From Lucifuga dentata (Eukaryota; Chordata; Actinopteri; Ophidiiformes; Bythitidae): DNA of 64,000 bases. Location: assembly GCA_014773175.1 (NCBI GenBank), contig VXCM01000481.1:62001-126000 (forward strand), in the 5' to 3' direction. The position numbers and the translations under genes are program-made. The notes under the pieces are model-generated. The model saw nothing but the letters and a program-made list of their open reading frames with translations, searched no databases and was not told where the DNA came from. Below are positions 48,628 through 62,094 of the stretch, piece after piece (positions within the stretch are counted from its first letter, which is position 1; each line of letters starts with the position of its first letter).

Positions 48628-50322
48628 ATATATATATGTACGTATATACACGTGTGTGTGTCCTTCCAAATGCAAAGGTTGATTGAAAAGTTCTGAGGCT
48701 AGCATAGAAATATCAAATTCAAAGGTGTTGCAGTTATTACTGTAAATGTCCTACTAAATTGACATTTGCCGACAATCATGGGGAGATGTTTTCCCAGTTT
48801 CATAAAACTGATAGACATGATGTCACCATCTAAGGCCAACCACTTTCCAGGTAAAGCTATGTTATTATTTGGAGATGAAAATCTGAAGTGGGTGAATCAG
48901 ATCCGTTGGGTGGGTGGAATAGCAGCCAGCAAATACGTAAACGCTGCATGCTGGCATAATTTGTCTGTTTCAACTCACAGAGCCAGGGCATACCTCTGAA
49001 CTTGTTATTGTTTATGGGTTCCCATTAGCGATAGTTATTAGTTATAATCTATATCTATATAATCTATATCCAAATATATTAGTTATAATCACCTAGCTCA
49101 AAATTAATGCAATGAAATTACTGTATATTACACAAAAAGTATAGCCTTTGGTCACTTTCTCAAGTGGCTCATAGGCACGCACAAACACAAACACACGCAC
49201 AAACACACAGGTAAGTCAGACTACACTCTATGAATGACAGGCCTTTGCTGAGATGAAGAGGCCTGAGGAATGTCTGGGTGGGATCAGGAAACATTTCTGA
49301 TTTGCTATGGTCTGCAAAATGTATCTGGTGTCAGTTGTCTCATGGTGCAATTGAAAGGACTTTTTTTGGGTAAGGGAGGGTCGAAGTATTTTCCTAAGAT
49401 ATTGACGGATGTCACTGCATGCTGTATTTTTCATTCCCCTGCATAAACACTGACAGAGAATGCTAATGATACTGTGCTGAACCCTGATGCAGACATGACA
49501 GTTAGTGCCCGGAAAATGTGACATAATTGCAACCAAAACAGCGAGCCATGGAGGCCGCTTTTGAGGGTCATTCTCATGGTCACACACTACTCGATTATTG
49601 AAACAACGGTGGACAGCGTTTTGTGACATAAATATACCTTCATCCACATTTAGCCAAGCTAAGAGGTGCTGAGGAAGGGGAAGTTGGTCAGTCTTAACAT
49701 GTAGGATTTAGTGGAATGGCTTTAGCAGAATTATTCCCCACGTTTGCAATCAGCTCAAAGACTGTATTGCAGGTGTTGTTTTTAACCCGGGCTTCTCTTG
49801 CTAATTTAGACTCCCATATATTAACATAGGATGTGGAAGTCAGAAGCTAAGTAAACAAATAAGATGCCTAAAACACGCGGAGGCAAGATCATGAGTGGGA
49901 GCTGCAGTGAGTGCATTGTTTCCACACTAATTGCATCTTGCAGGAAATCTGTTGGCTATTTTCAGAACTGTTGTGTTTTTACCATGTTTGCCATAGTAAG
50001 TGGAAGCACAAATACAAAAAGTCAACACTTAATAATTTTAAAAAGGTGTCAGAGCAAAATAAACCAAATGGATTTTTCATTGCTGTTGTTTTAAATCACT
50101 TCTCACTCTGTCTTTGTGCATGGTACAGCAGTGTATTTCCAAGAATGGACGTTTTAGTGCATGTCATCCACTAAAAGGTGTCCTGCATGACTGATTTACC
50201 CACCACAGACACTGAAAGAAAAGACACTGGACTGCCGACTGAGGTTGACGTCTGAAGTGGTCAAGCCTGTGAACCTACAAATAATGGGAATAACATGCTG
50301 GCTAGGTTTTTCACTTTTGCTT

Positions 50323-50870
50323 TAAAGGACCGGCGATTGTGCATGTTTGAGCCTAATATTTTCATACATGTTACATTACTAACAACCATTTTCCAAAGAA
50401 TAAAACTGTATTTCAGCTTTTCTGATATTTTGCAGATTCTCTTAATCTTTCAAAATCAAATATTCAAGTGATACAATTTTAAATTTACAAAGATTCAAGT
50501 GATCAAATATTCAAGCTTAAATGCTAAAATTACATCACTTCAAAAAAAAAAAAAAAAATNATCCCAAGAATGTTTCAAGCATCAACAAGTTGATTTTAAT
50601 AGCGTACCAGAATGAACTGAAACCAACGGCAGTCTGGAAGTAGGAAAAAACGTTTTAATTCACTGTTCCAGTAGTATGCTTTGGGAAATGATTGTCAAGT
50701 AATGTTATGTGTATGAAAATTGATTAAGCTCAAACATGCTAAATGGCCGGTATGGTCCTTTAATTCACCGTTCCTGTAGTATGTTTTGGGAAATAATGTC
50801 AGTAATGTTACATGTATGAAAATTTAATATATTAGCTCAAACATGCACGATTGCCAGCATGGTCCTTTAA
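50323..50870. mobile_element. MITE family, copy 1
   Basis: The left end TAAAGGACC...GCATGTTTGAGC is inverted at the right end GCTCAAACATGC...GGTCCTTTA. The inner part shares TTTCAGCTTTTCTGATATTTTGCA with the two copies in cdc45. No ORF is present. The right-hand ~108 bp is present twice (50655-50762 and 50763-50870). The ends are compatible with a TA target duplication, but the superfamily is uncertain. A single N lies inside at 50560. Confidence 0.8.
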
Positions 50871-52589
50871 AACTATTCAGTAGAGACCATATCATAAACT
50901 ACAGAAGCAATCACAAAAGATACCACCGTATGATAAACAGGTTGGATACAGGTCACATGTTCTGAGCTGAGGAGTTTGGGCTGTTCCAGTTTTCAATAAG
51001 CCATCAAGTATACAGTTATAAATATTAGCAAGTCAGTAATAAATAGACATAAATTGAATGGTAAATGGCCCAAATTGTCTTTCGCACTTTATTATTAAGT
51101 TTTAAGACACAAGAACTTTTCTAACTATGTATTTGTAGGAAGTGATATTTGGAAGATATTCCGAACATTCCCTGAACTTTCTGAACAGAAACAATCTTGT
51201 GATGACTAAATACTGTATATAAATGTAAATATATGTCAAAAATATACTACAAAAGCACCAGTTTAAACTCTTAATGATTGTAGTTTAAGTGAGATCTTTG
51301 GAACAATCTATAAGTATCCAGCTAAAGTCATTAAGATTACAGGCTTGACACACTTCTTTCCTATTCCAAGAGTGGGTGAATCTACACCTTGAATTTAGGG
51401 AGCGAACACGTGACGAGGTTCTGAACAAGTCCATCAAAATAAATGGAATTCAGGTTCCGCAGCTCTTCTTCACTATGCTATGTTTATTACCCAAAAACAC
51501 TTTTAGCCATTGACCTTTATCATTTCTTCAACATGCTGATGAAGACAGTGTAGCGCAGAAATGTTTGGAGAAATAAAAATAGTACATGGAAAAATAATAG
51601 CATGCGTTTCATTTATTTCACTGGATTTGCATTGTATCTAAATTAAATTAATTCAGACTAAAGATCAAATTATCCTGTTGTCTTTACAGGCAATAACGTG
51701 TTCAGCCTGAAAATAAAACAATGACAGAGAGAGGAAAGATTCAGTGGATGAGACTCCAACTGTGAGTGGGCTGGAGGGGATAAAGGTCAGAGGGGTTAGG
51801 GTTCATTAAGGACATCTGTGGGCTGACAAGGAGATGCTGAAGACGAGCAGTCAAGCAGAAAATAAAGCTTTGGAGTCAGGGTGAGTGTTTCTGATGAAGG
51901 TAAATATTAGTGAAATGCATGAGCTAAGTGCGTGTTTATGTGGTTATTTACAGATTTTGTGTGTGTTGGGGTGGGGTGGGAGTGGTGGTGGTGGGGGGCG
52001 CATCCTGTCACACCATGGGATAAGGAGTCAGCTGTGCTTCTTTGTCTCTGGCCATCCAGTATAGCTAATCCTAACTGGAATCTGAGATTGTTAAGAGACA
52101 GAAAAGCAGATGGAACAGATGGAAGCAACTGAACTGATTTGGAAGAAGAAAACTAATGATGTGGAAGAACTGTGGCCATTGTCTTATTTCTTCACAGGAG
52201 ACATTCGGCAAAACACTTCAGTGACACTGGAAAATGAGAGAGGATAGAAAAGTATAATCTGTAATATTCCGATTCTATTTTACAATCTGGTTGCGTTGTT
52301 TCTTCAATAAAAGATATATGGATGTGAAAAAAGGCCAAAATAAAAAAACAAGGTGTGCAGAATTAGTGTCATATTCACAACTGAAGTATAGTTTCTGCAA
52401 TATCGTGCTCAGGAAGCAGAATGAGGCAATGATCAGTGTAAACTCCACAGCATGATTAGAAGGGCACTTGTTCAATGCTGAACAAGACATAATTTGACTT
52501 GTTCTAATAATATCATGTAATATACTGGCCTAAAGAGATAATAATAACAACAAAGCTAAATTTGTCAAAAGAAAGAGTATTTACTAAAA

Positions 52590-52850
52590 ACTGAATCCAG
52601 ATCTGGATCAAATTGCACCATTCATGGGATAAATATGCCAGATTTTTCATTAAGATTGATGTATTATTTACAAAATGTATTAAAAAATATCATTTTAAAA
52701 ATTTCTATCCAGCCTGGGATCCAGATCCACAGCAATGCCCCACAATTCCACCAAGTTTTGGCAAAATCGGTTCAAAACTTTTTGAGAATGTTCTTCAGAA
52801 CATTTTGAGTGATCCTGCAAACAGAAGACGTGAAAACATAACTTACTAGT
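52590..52850. mobile_element. Diverged interspersed repeat, related to 4930-5180
   Basis: Both copies share CATGGGATAAATATG followed by a T-rich stretch, then ATT(A/G)AGATTG(A/T)TGTATTA and a later CAAGTTTTG(T/G)C. The copy here ends with the TTTTGAG...GATCCTGCAAACAGAAG wording typical of fish retroposon tails. There is no intact ORF. Confidence 0.5.
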
Positions 52851-53038
52851 TCAGGGTTACCAGAAACTTTATTTGAACACAGCAATAAATCCTTCATAAT
52901 TATGGTGCTATTGGTGAAGAATTAAGGGTTACTGAGCTTGAGGTGGGATGCATGAAAGGGTGATCTCTAGTCCCCAAGAGGTGTTAATTAATCTTTAATT
53001 GATTAAGAAATTTGCTATAAGATTTTCTATGTTCAACA

Positions 53039-53420
53039 GTCATCCTCAAAGTCCGGACTCCGGTCCAACCGGATCCGGACCGAACCACAACTGTCTCTGG
53101 ACTCTGAGCAAATTATACTTTTCAGATGTATTATTTGTATTATCTGCAACAAAATGTCAGACTACTCCACTACCTGTGTGAGAATGTCTACTCTGTTTTG
53201 GTTTAGTCCAAACACATTCAGCGTCCCATCATCTCCATGACAACGATGGGTTGATGGGTGCATGACAACGGCGCTAGGCTCATTGAAAGTTGACAGCGCA
53301 GCTAGTTTTATCAGCNCCCCCCCCAAACGCATGACACCTTAACCAATCCAACCCTGGCTTCATTGACCTTAATAAACGGATCTTTGTCTTATTGAAATTT
53401 GTCTTTGAGGACCTTTAACA
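53039..53420. mobile_element. Possible small DNA transposon remnant
   Basis: The left end TCCTCAAAGTCCGGACTCCGG and right end GTCTTTGAGGA form an imperfect inverted pair about 380 bp apart. The left part is unusually rich in CCGG words. An N lies inside at 53316. This is tentative. Confidence 0.3.
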
Positions 53421-53604
53421 TTTTATTTGAGTGCCTCTGCTGTATGTGATGCATCAACCACCACCAGACCAACACGACAAAAACATCCTATAAAGCCTCA
53501 CAAAGCAGCTCTCCCCTGAGGAATAAAGCCAACATGACCGAGTGTGAGGCCTTCAAAATGCTGCTCTGCAGGTCCACACACTGGCTGCACAATCCTACTT
53601 TTAG

Positions 53605-53608
<4 letters not shown>

Positions 53609-53638
<30 letters not shown>

Positions 53639-53640
53639 AT
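53609..53640. repeat. (GT)n microsatellite
   Basis: GT run of about 15 units. Confidence 0.95.
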
Positions 53641-54768
53641 GCCACATTCCTCTAATGCAGAGTGGCGTAAAGGGCAGCGGCCCCACTTCACCAGAGGTGC
53701 AAGAGGGGGATGGAAAGCAAAGTGATTGACGGCTGAGGGGGGAAAGTTTGATGGGCTGAACAGGTAAACAAAGAGAACAGCAGGACGGCAGAGAGTCATT
53801 GGAGGTATGGACAGAATAAATGCACAGAAAGACAGATTATTGACACAAAGGTGAAATTAAAGGAGATCAAGTTTCTACATTACAACTTCACCACTGAAAC
53901 ATCAAAAGACTTTGTTCCTTTGTGCAAAAATAATCCAAACAGGCTAATAGCACATAAATATTAGTATCAGTGTTTAAATATTTACTCATTACCTTGAAAC
54001 TGTATTTTTCTCTTTTAGGAGCTGCTGATTCTGACTCCTATGCATTTTTTTTTTTTTATGGTTTTAACCGTTAACGACTGCATCAATGTAATCAATTCAT
54101 CACAGTGTTTGAATTATAATTCACAGACTTAATCTCCTAAACAGTAAACAGGTGGTACCAGTGGTTGGAGGTGGTATGCCAATGATGCCAGAAATTTCTG
54201 CTGTAAATCAAATAATTGAAATGTATGGAAATTCTGTGACAAATTCCTCAGAAATAAAATTTATTTAACTGAGAAATGTTTTTAAAGGTTTAATAAGTTA
54301 CATTGAATAGATTCTTTGTTGTAAATAGCCACTCGTCCCGCCTGCACATCAGGAAGTTTTACACATTCTGCAGATGCCAACGCACCAACAGCTCCGACAC
54401 AACACACACACCTGCTAAGGCTAAGACAGCATAGAAGACTTGCAAATGAAGAAATCCATTTCCTGTACATGTCATCTTTTATCTTTCAGGGTTTTCTTGT
54501 AAAACTAAAGGCACAATGACAGACAGAAATAATGAGACAAAAACACAAGATGATAGAAAACGTAGGAGACAAACTGCTGAAGCTTTAGCTGCGGTGACGA
54601 TGCTGATAAAAGTAAAATGTTTCTCTGACATTTCTGGATTTGGCTCCTCTTAACTGTTTCCTCAGTCCAATAAGCAGCTTTAATTCACCTGGACTGCATC
54701 ACTCTTCTGCCTGTAAACAGCATAACTAGAGGAACCTCAGGAGCAGCAGGGAGACACAAACATCCACA

Positions 54769-55047
54769 ATGAGCTCATCTATGATGCAGATCATAGCATG
54801 TTACTCTGCTGTGGATCAGCTTCAGCTTTCCTGTGAAACCACCCAACCACCCTTTAACGTGAAGGTCCTGATCTCATCCTCGACCTCAATCACACCCGGA
54901 TCCCACCTTTACAAGCATGATTTAGACTGTCGGCAAATCGCCACCTGGAAGCCGAACTACATCCTCCGATGTGAGCCACGGTCACATTCCTCATCTTTGG
55001 TCTACGGAAGCAGGAAGGTGTTCATCTTATACCCACATATAGCTTGA
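54769..55047 (+). CDS. Candidate small ORF of unknown function (92 aa)
   Basis: The ATG at 54769 is preceded by an A at -3 and opens 92 codons ending TGA. The second half uses many C- and G-ending codons (AAC GTG AAG GTC CTG ATC; GCC ACC TGG AAG CCG AAC TAC ATC CTC), unlike the AT-rich DNA around it. I do not recognise the product; no signal peptide or membrane span is evident. It may be a genuine small gene, an exon of a larger gene, a fossil exon, or chance. The nearest gene is cdc45, 1.3 kb to the right on the opposite strand. Confidence 0.2.
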   Translation: MSSSMMQIIACYSAVDQLQLSCETTQPPFNVKVLISSSTSITPGSHLYKHDLDCRQIATWKPNYILRCEPRSHSSSLVYGSRKVFILYPHIA

Positions 55048-55666
55048 GCTGCTTCAGATTGTGATTTTGCTGATGTGAAACAAAAGATTGGCCGGAAATG
55101 AAAGACTTTTATCAGTTTGATCAGCTCTTTGTTGTTGGAACTGCCAACGTGGTACGACAACCCTCCCTGCCAGCTTTTTGTTTTATGACAGGAGAGAGAG
55201 TCCAGCTTCCCCTTCAGAAGAAATGGATAGGCCCTTATAACCATAACACACACCCACTTTACTGTAGATGGTGGCTCTCAACCCCAGCAGCTCCAAAATG
55301 GGTTAAAAGAAAAAAAAATCTGAACAGTTCCCTGCACATTTTTCTATAATTGCTGTTTTTTGTTTGTTTTTTTTGTGATGTTTTCAGCCTCAAGACCTGA
55401 AAACATCTGATAATAAAATTAAACAAGCTGAAACATGAAAATGACTGATTAGTTCAGCTATTCACTATTCTTTGGCATTTGCCATTTCAAGAGGGCACAA
55501 AGCATTAAAGTGGCGAGTCACTGGATTTACAGACCTTCTTTACACAAGCTAACCACATTCAGAGTGTGAAGTGGATTAGAGACCTTAGAGAGCCGTCAGA
55601 GACTGTGACTTTTTTTGATTATGCTAATAGGCCCCAGCAATAAGAGCTGATCATATTCTCCAAATC

Positions 55667-55745
55667 AATGGTTCTCAAACTGTGGCATGTGTGCCACCAG
55701 TGGTACTTGAAGCAACCCCCTGGTGGTACACATGCTAAGTCTATT
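55667..55745. mobile_element. hAT-type terminal fragment
   Basis: AATGGTTCTCAAACTGTGG followed by TGTGCCACCAGTGGTACTTGA...CCTGGTGGTACAC matches the ends of widespread Charlie-like hAT elements as I know them. Only one end is clear. Confidence 0.45.
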
Positions 55746-56044
55746 AATATTAAAAATATGACAAACAAAGTTGCTGTACCTAAAGTTGTAAAGCCCATTG
55801 AATTCTCTTGGCAGTGCTAACTTTCCTAACTCCTTCTGATGTCTTTTGTTGATTCATATTTTCCATCTAGCTTTTTGATAGTGGTTACAAAATTAAAAGA
55901 ACTTTTTTTTTTTTTTTTTTTTAACACCACCGAGATTCAGCTTACATTTAGCTGGAAGGCCCTGTGTCAAACCTTTGAGACAGCAAGCGTGTGTCCTGTC
56001 TATTTTTGACAGTGAACTCAATGAAAGCATTTAATTATTTGTCA

Positions 56045-56060
56045 TTTATTACCATTTATT
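56045..56060 (-). terminator. Polyadenylation signals of cdc45
   Basis: Two minus-strand AATAAA words (tttatt at 56045-56050 and 56055-56060), about 330 bp past the cdc45 stop codon. Confidence 0.45.
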
Positions 56061-56385
56061 CCACATTATAAAATACTGTATATAATTCACTAGTCACACA
56101 CACAGAAATTAAAAAAAAAAAAAACACAAGGATTTAAAATTCCAAATAAAACTCATATTTATAGCCAAACTGTACAATATACACAGAAAACTGTTAAAAT
56201 CACTGCTGCAGTAGTTGTGCTGCTGTAACTGCTGTAGACTGATAAGTCAGCTCTGAAATGCAGATGTGAACAGCAGCAGAACCTTCACCACTCAGGCCTC
56301 GAGATAAAACAAATCAAATAAAATCAGACTTTTAGGTTTTACTGCCTGGCTCTTACGGCTACATTCCCACGAGTGCTGAAGGTTC

Positions 56386-59300
56386 TCATGACAAGAGGGT
56401 GATGAGTGCATCCAGAAACTTGCTCCTGTCTTCCACCTTCAGCTCAATAACTGCAGAATGAAAAGCATGAAAGAAAAAGAAAGCATGTAAAGAACGATTT
56501 GCTTCCTGCAATTCATTTCTGAAAGACAGTCAACAATCCACAGGGCTGAGATAGATTGAGGCTGTTGGATGAAGAGTTTTGGGAAGTAATGGTTCCACTT
56601 AAAAATGAATAAATACATGCCTGCCACCTAGTGTTCAGAAAGAGAAGCACAGCTCCCTGCCAGAGCATATACACGTTTGTATGGATTTATGCATAATGCA
56701 ACAATAAATGATTGATTATTCACTCACTGGAGGTGTTAAAGTGGTCATGAAGAGTTCTGGAGCTGGTGCTCTCTGCAGCTTTCTCAAACGCTCGACCAAA
56801 GAAACTTAACACAGAAAAACAACAGGAGATGAGAAAACAAGGCAATAATTACTACAATCACATAAACACAAATCATTAATATTAAAGGACACTTATGAGT
56901 TCTTTAATATTAATGAATCTAAGTAATTAATGCACCAAGCTAAGAAAACAGAAGGAAAAAATTATTCAAATGAATTTCATCTAATTATCATCTAAGTCTA
57001 AAGCAAAGACTGCCATAATATTCTTATTAAAATGATTTGAGCCTTTGATAAATAATTTAGATTGAAATACAATTATAAGACAAAAGTGCAACAATCTTCC
57101 AAGACATCAGAAAGTTAAAAAAAAAAAAACAAGAGGGGGAGAGAGGGAGTTGCTGCAGAGTCAGAACTGACGACTGGGATCTCTTCTTAAATAAAGTATT
57201 ATTATTACTGCTATTATTATACTGTTATAAAATCATTAACCAACAAATCAAGATGTATACTGAAAATGCAAGTGAAGTTTTTAACAAATATTCTGAACAT
57301 CAGACACTGATTTCTGGCACCTCAGTTAAAAATCACAATTATGTTGTCAACATCCTCAAAGTGCATATTGGGGTCTTACTTCTTCTTGTCTGAAGTCTCA
57401 GACTCAGGTGGGATCCCCACAACTATGACAGTTCCCTTCTCCACATCTTTGGGGGCCGCCATGACGAGGGGCAGCAGTTTGCAGCGTTTATTCCTGGTCT
57501 GAGAAAAACCACAGAGTAAAGATGCTGTGAATGGCACGAGTTTACGTAACAGCAACTTCCTCCACAAGTGAATCCAGCGTGACGGATGCAAGGAACTCAC
57601 TGAGTGCACGAAGGCTTTCAGCAGGTACTTGCACAGCAGAGTCAGCGCCATGGGCCTGGAAAACAGCTTCACATCAGGAGTTCCCTACACGCCGCAGAGC
57701 AAAAGGAGGAGAGCATGAAGCAGATGGGGATGAGGAGATCGGGACGCGCTGTCACGCACAAAGCCATACCTCCATGAGGTAGCAGTAGAGGAAGGGGCCC
57801 TGGGACAGAATGAGGTTGGTGCAGATGCAGCTGGCTACAGTCTGCTGGATGGCAATCAGCTTCTTCTTAGCCAGGTCGATGCCTGAATGCAGACGCTGCA
57901 GGTTACTCCTAACAGACGAACCAGAGACAGACGTCTATTTTATCAAATGTATTTTCTCATCTGAACGTCAACATTTTACAGACTTAAAGAGCTGTACGTA
58001 CGTTTCTTGGGTACCTTACACGACTCCTGGTTATCTAGTCAAATGCTAGAATGCTGGGATTTACTGAACTGCTGAATCCATCAGAAAGAAAATACAACAC
58101 ACTGGCTATAAACTCCTATGAAGTAATCCCTCCCAGACACACATTTCTTGTTCGATGTTTAGCTGCTTCAAAAGTGGCATGGCCATACTTAGGATTGGAA
58201 GTTTCTGATTAAAAAACTGAAAAAACTGTTTCTGTGGGTTTCTATGTCTTACTGAGAAAACTGACAGAAACATCAAGGCAGAAAATGCAGCAGGGAATAT
58301 TTTGCCATTTTCCCTTTCAAATTATTTTCCAGTTCTAATCCATTTTACAGCATCAGAACTCATCTCCACCTTCTGTTGTTTTTGGATAGGTTCAAGTTCC
58401 ATCTGGCTCTAAAGTTCCATCTTAAAAACACAAAGAGGTTATTTTCAACACATCGGCGTTGGGGTTGCTTTTATTTATGCTACCTGGACAGGCAGTCGAG
58501 GGCCTTGATGAAGTTATCACCGTCGCTGTCATCTGGCTCAGTGCCCTCCAGCAAGGCAGCGGCAGCGTGCACCATGTCACTGGCCAGGAAACGGTTCTTA
58601 AAGCCAAAATTAACACCAAACGTCTGGATACGGATATCTTTCATGCTGACGGAGGGATGAGACAAAGACAAATCTTTTCTGTAAATTCATATATACAGAT
58701 TCTAGCTGATTGACAGCAATTGGCATTTTCTTTTCTTTTTTTCGAGATTCGTACCCATATTTATTAGAAGACTCTTCAATGACGTCCCTGAGGTTCTCTT
58801 TGATCGACATGTCCATGGAGCTGAACTTCTGCCTCACTTGCTTCAGAGGCAGCCTTAAATATCACAATATAAATAAAACTCCTTTTATGAACAACAAACT
58901 TCAGCTAGTCAAAGGGTACAGCTGTCGAATACACATTTTGTCTTTGATTCAACTCTAGGCACGCACCCCATGTCAGCCAGGAACTCCTGCAGCTTCTTTT
59001 GGCCATTTAAGGACCAAAGCTTGAAGTTGCAGGATGTGTAACAGGAATTGCAGATGCTCTCATAGAGGGACCAGTGCTGGTAGAGGCTTAGACGCAGGCT
59101 GAACATCAGTATTAAGGAAAAATTTTGTACCGATTCTTTCCTGCAGGCGTGACGCTTGAATGTGCTGCTGGGTCACATCTCCACAGCGATGAAGATGTCA
59201 CACGAATGAAGGATACTCGTATTCAAAGGAGATTCTCATGCAGTCGATGGAGAGAGAGTTCTCCTCATCCTCGTTTCTGTGGTTGTGACGGGAAACGTGC

Positions 59301-62053
59301 CGCTGCATGGTGGCGATGTCCGTTACATACTTCATGCTGTAAAGAGTGAGTCAGACATGAGGCTCACATCTTCATCCGAACACGCAGAAAACACATTTTT
59401 CAACAGAGAAACACCAGCGGAGAGAACACTGGGTTCATTTTGAGGAAGTGACATTTCAGAGTGAGAAGATATTCTTACTTTGTGATTTTATCGTGAACCC
59501 ACTGGTCTGTCAGCCCAATAACGGCCCACCTGCAAAAAGATGAAAACCGACAAAACATTTTCACGGCTCGGTGAATTCTCAGCTTGTCCATCTTTAAAGG
59601 ATCATACCACTCATTTTGCATGTTTGAGCCTAATATATTCAATTTTCATACACGTAACGTTACTGACAATCATTACCTAAGGGATAAAACCGGATTTCAG
59701 CTTTCCTGATATTTTGCAAAATCTCTTAATCTTTCAAAATCAAATATTCAAGTGATACACCCACCTTAAAAATCAATGTAATAGCTTTATGAAGTCACAG
59801 TCATTTAAATTTTTTGATAAACACAGATTTTCTTAGATCAGATAACTCTGCGCTTACAAAACTTCGGAAAAAAAAAACCAAAACCCTGAATACACGTCTT
59901 GTTCGCGATGATGACCTATCTCAAGAACGTTTCAAGTTTCAACAAGTAGATTTTAATAGCATACCAGAATGAACTGAAACCAATGGCAGTCTGGAAGGTA
60001 GGAACNTCAACAAGTAGATTTTAATAGCATACCAGAATGAACTGAAACCAATGGCAGTCTGGAAGGTAGGAACATTTTTTTTTAATCCACCATTCCAGTA
60101 GTATGCTTTGGGAAATGGTTGTCAGTAACATTACGTGTATGAAAATTAGGCTCAAACATGCAAAATGGGCGGTATGATCCTTTAAAAATTTGCATAGTTT
60201 TGGACACAAAGACAGACAGTTTACCACAGCATGTCCTTTGTGTCTTTAGTCAACACCCACGCCAGCTCAAACAGCACCAGCGCAGCCTGAACGAAATGCA
60301 CGAGAATATTTGCATTTTATTCATCAATAAATACCAGAAAATGGCAAATGAGAGAGTAGCACTTCAAATAGTCAACAGGCAAAAGTGTCAAGATTTGCTT
60401 GTTACAAAATTTTAGAACAAGGAACCATGTAAGCAAAAATGAAGTACTCACTGAAGTGCCATGATATTCATACTGCTCGTAGTCAAACAGGATTTCCCTC
60501 CTGTGAAATGAGTGAAACATTAAGCCATTGTAGACTTTTAACAACCGTCCCTTCCAAAAAATTAAAAAAGAATAAAATCACATTTTGAAAATAAACTGAA
60601 AATTCACCTCCGTGCCTCCCACTCCCTCTTTGCTCGCTGTCTTTCAATTCTCCTTTCAACTGCTCCCTAAAAAGATAAGACATGCTGTGAAACAGCCATT
60701 ACAGTCCAGTCTGTCTACAGGTGCGCTCATCCTCTTTAATATCTACTTCATCAAATCGCCGTCGTTTCCCAGAAGGCTCGGAGCCTTCATCACTCTCGTT
60801 TCCAGAGTCGGCTCCTTCCTCATCTTCGTCACGGAAGATATCGTCGTAGGAGGGAACGCCCAGGTCATCATCTTGCTTGATCAGCAGTTTTATCTACAGA
60901 TGGAGCGACAGGAGTTCACAAAATATTAACTTCCAAAGGATTTTCTGCTGGGAGGAGGTTCAGATTATGTTAAAGCCCAAACAGCAAATTCAATGTTTAA
61001 AGGACAATGTCAGTGATTTTGCATGTTTAAGCCCAATAAATACAACGCACATGCATGTTACTGTCAACCAATTTCCAAAATATAAAACCATATTTTAGTT
61101 TCCCTGTTATTTTTTCAAATCACTAATCTTTCAAAAATCTAATGTTCAAGATACAAATTCAGTGCTTCACCACATGCGTCTGAATGAGGAAGGCATGGTC
61201 GCTAATATTTTGTCGGTAAAAGCCGTATTCTCCTGAGACTATATTCCCTGGCAGAGACAAACATTGTCCTCCATGTAGCTCTGAGTTTAACCAGTTAAAT
61301 AAAGAATAAAAATCATTGTGTTCACTGTCCTGAATTACTTATCTCAAGCATGTTTCAAGATTCTACAAGTTTATTTTAATAAATCAAAACAAACGACAGT
61401 CTGGAAGGTAGGAAAAAAAATTCTAATATAGTTTGGGAAATGATTGTCAGTAACGTAACATGGATTCGGGTTGAATATATTGGGCTCAAACATGCTAACT
61501 CGCCAGTATTGTCCGTTAGAACAGAAGACATTACTTAACCTCAATAAAAAAAATGAAAAACGTTGAAGCATATTTCAAAGGAACAGTTTCATGTGTTGCC
61601 TACGGTTGCGTCCATTATTATGGATGCAACTGTAGTATTATTATTATTATTATTAAAATTATTATTATTAGTATTATCATTATTTATACTGGCTTTATCA
61701 CTGTCCCTCACCTGGGTGTCGTTGTAGACGTTGACCACATCTACAGGCCTGTGAGTGTCACAGATGAAAAAGATGGAGTCGTCATCTGGCTGAAGCATCT
61801 CTAGGAGGTCAACATTGGCTCCGCAGTTGATAAGAACAAAATACTGAAACTGCGACAGAGCATGAACAAAATGAGAAACAGATTTTACAAGGAAAACATC
61901 CACAGAATTTCTTCATTATTCCAACTGATCAGGCAGCAACTACCTGCTCTTTGTGTTCGAGGAAGGCAGTGCTGAGGTCCTGCCAGCCTGGAACCGGGAC
62001 CAGCGTATACTGGACCTGGTCACAGTGAAACAGCGCCTGGTAAAGGGAGAGAG

Positions 62054-62094
<41 letters not shown>

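Larger units (their letters stand above)
45483..50322. other. Intergenic DNA, left part
   Basis: No gene is recognised. It holds the (TG)n tract with an N at 45572, (CA)n at 46551-46587, a poly-T run with an N at 47642, (GT)n at 48274-48313, (TATC)n at 48568-48627 and X-box-like words at 46437-46473. A 139-codon minus-strand reading frame at 49228-49647 shows no recognisable domain. Confidence 0.5.
50871..54768. other. Intergenic DNA, middle part
   Basis: No gene is recognised. Repeat remnants at 52590-52850 and 53039-53420 are listed separately. A single N in a C-run lies at 53316, and (GT)n at 53609-53640. Confidence 0.5.

Noticed and set aside
49228..49647. 139-codon minus-strand frame
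   Set aside because: No family resemblance, AT-rich mixed codon use, no clear splice or promoter context; probably chance.
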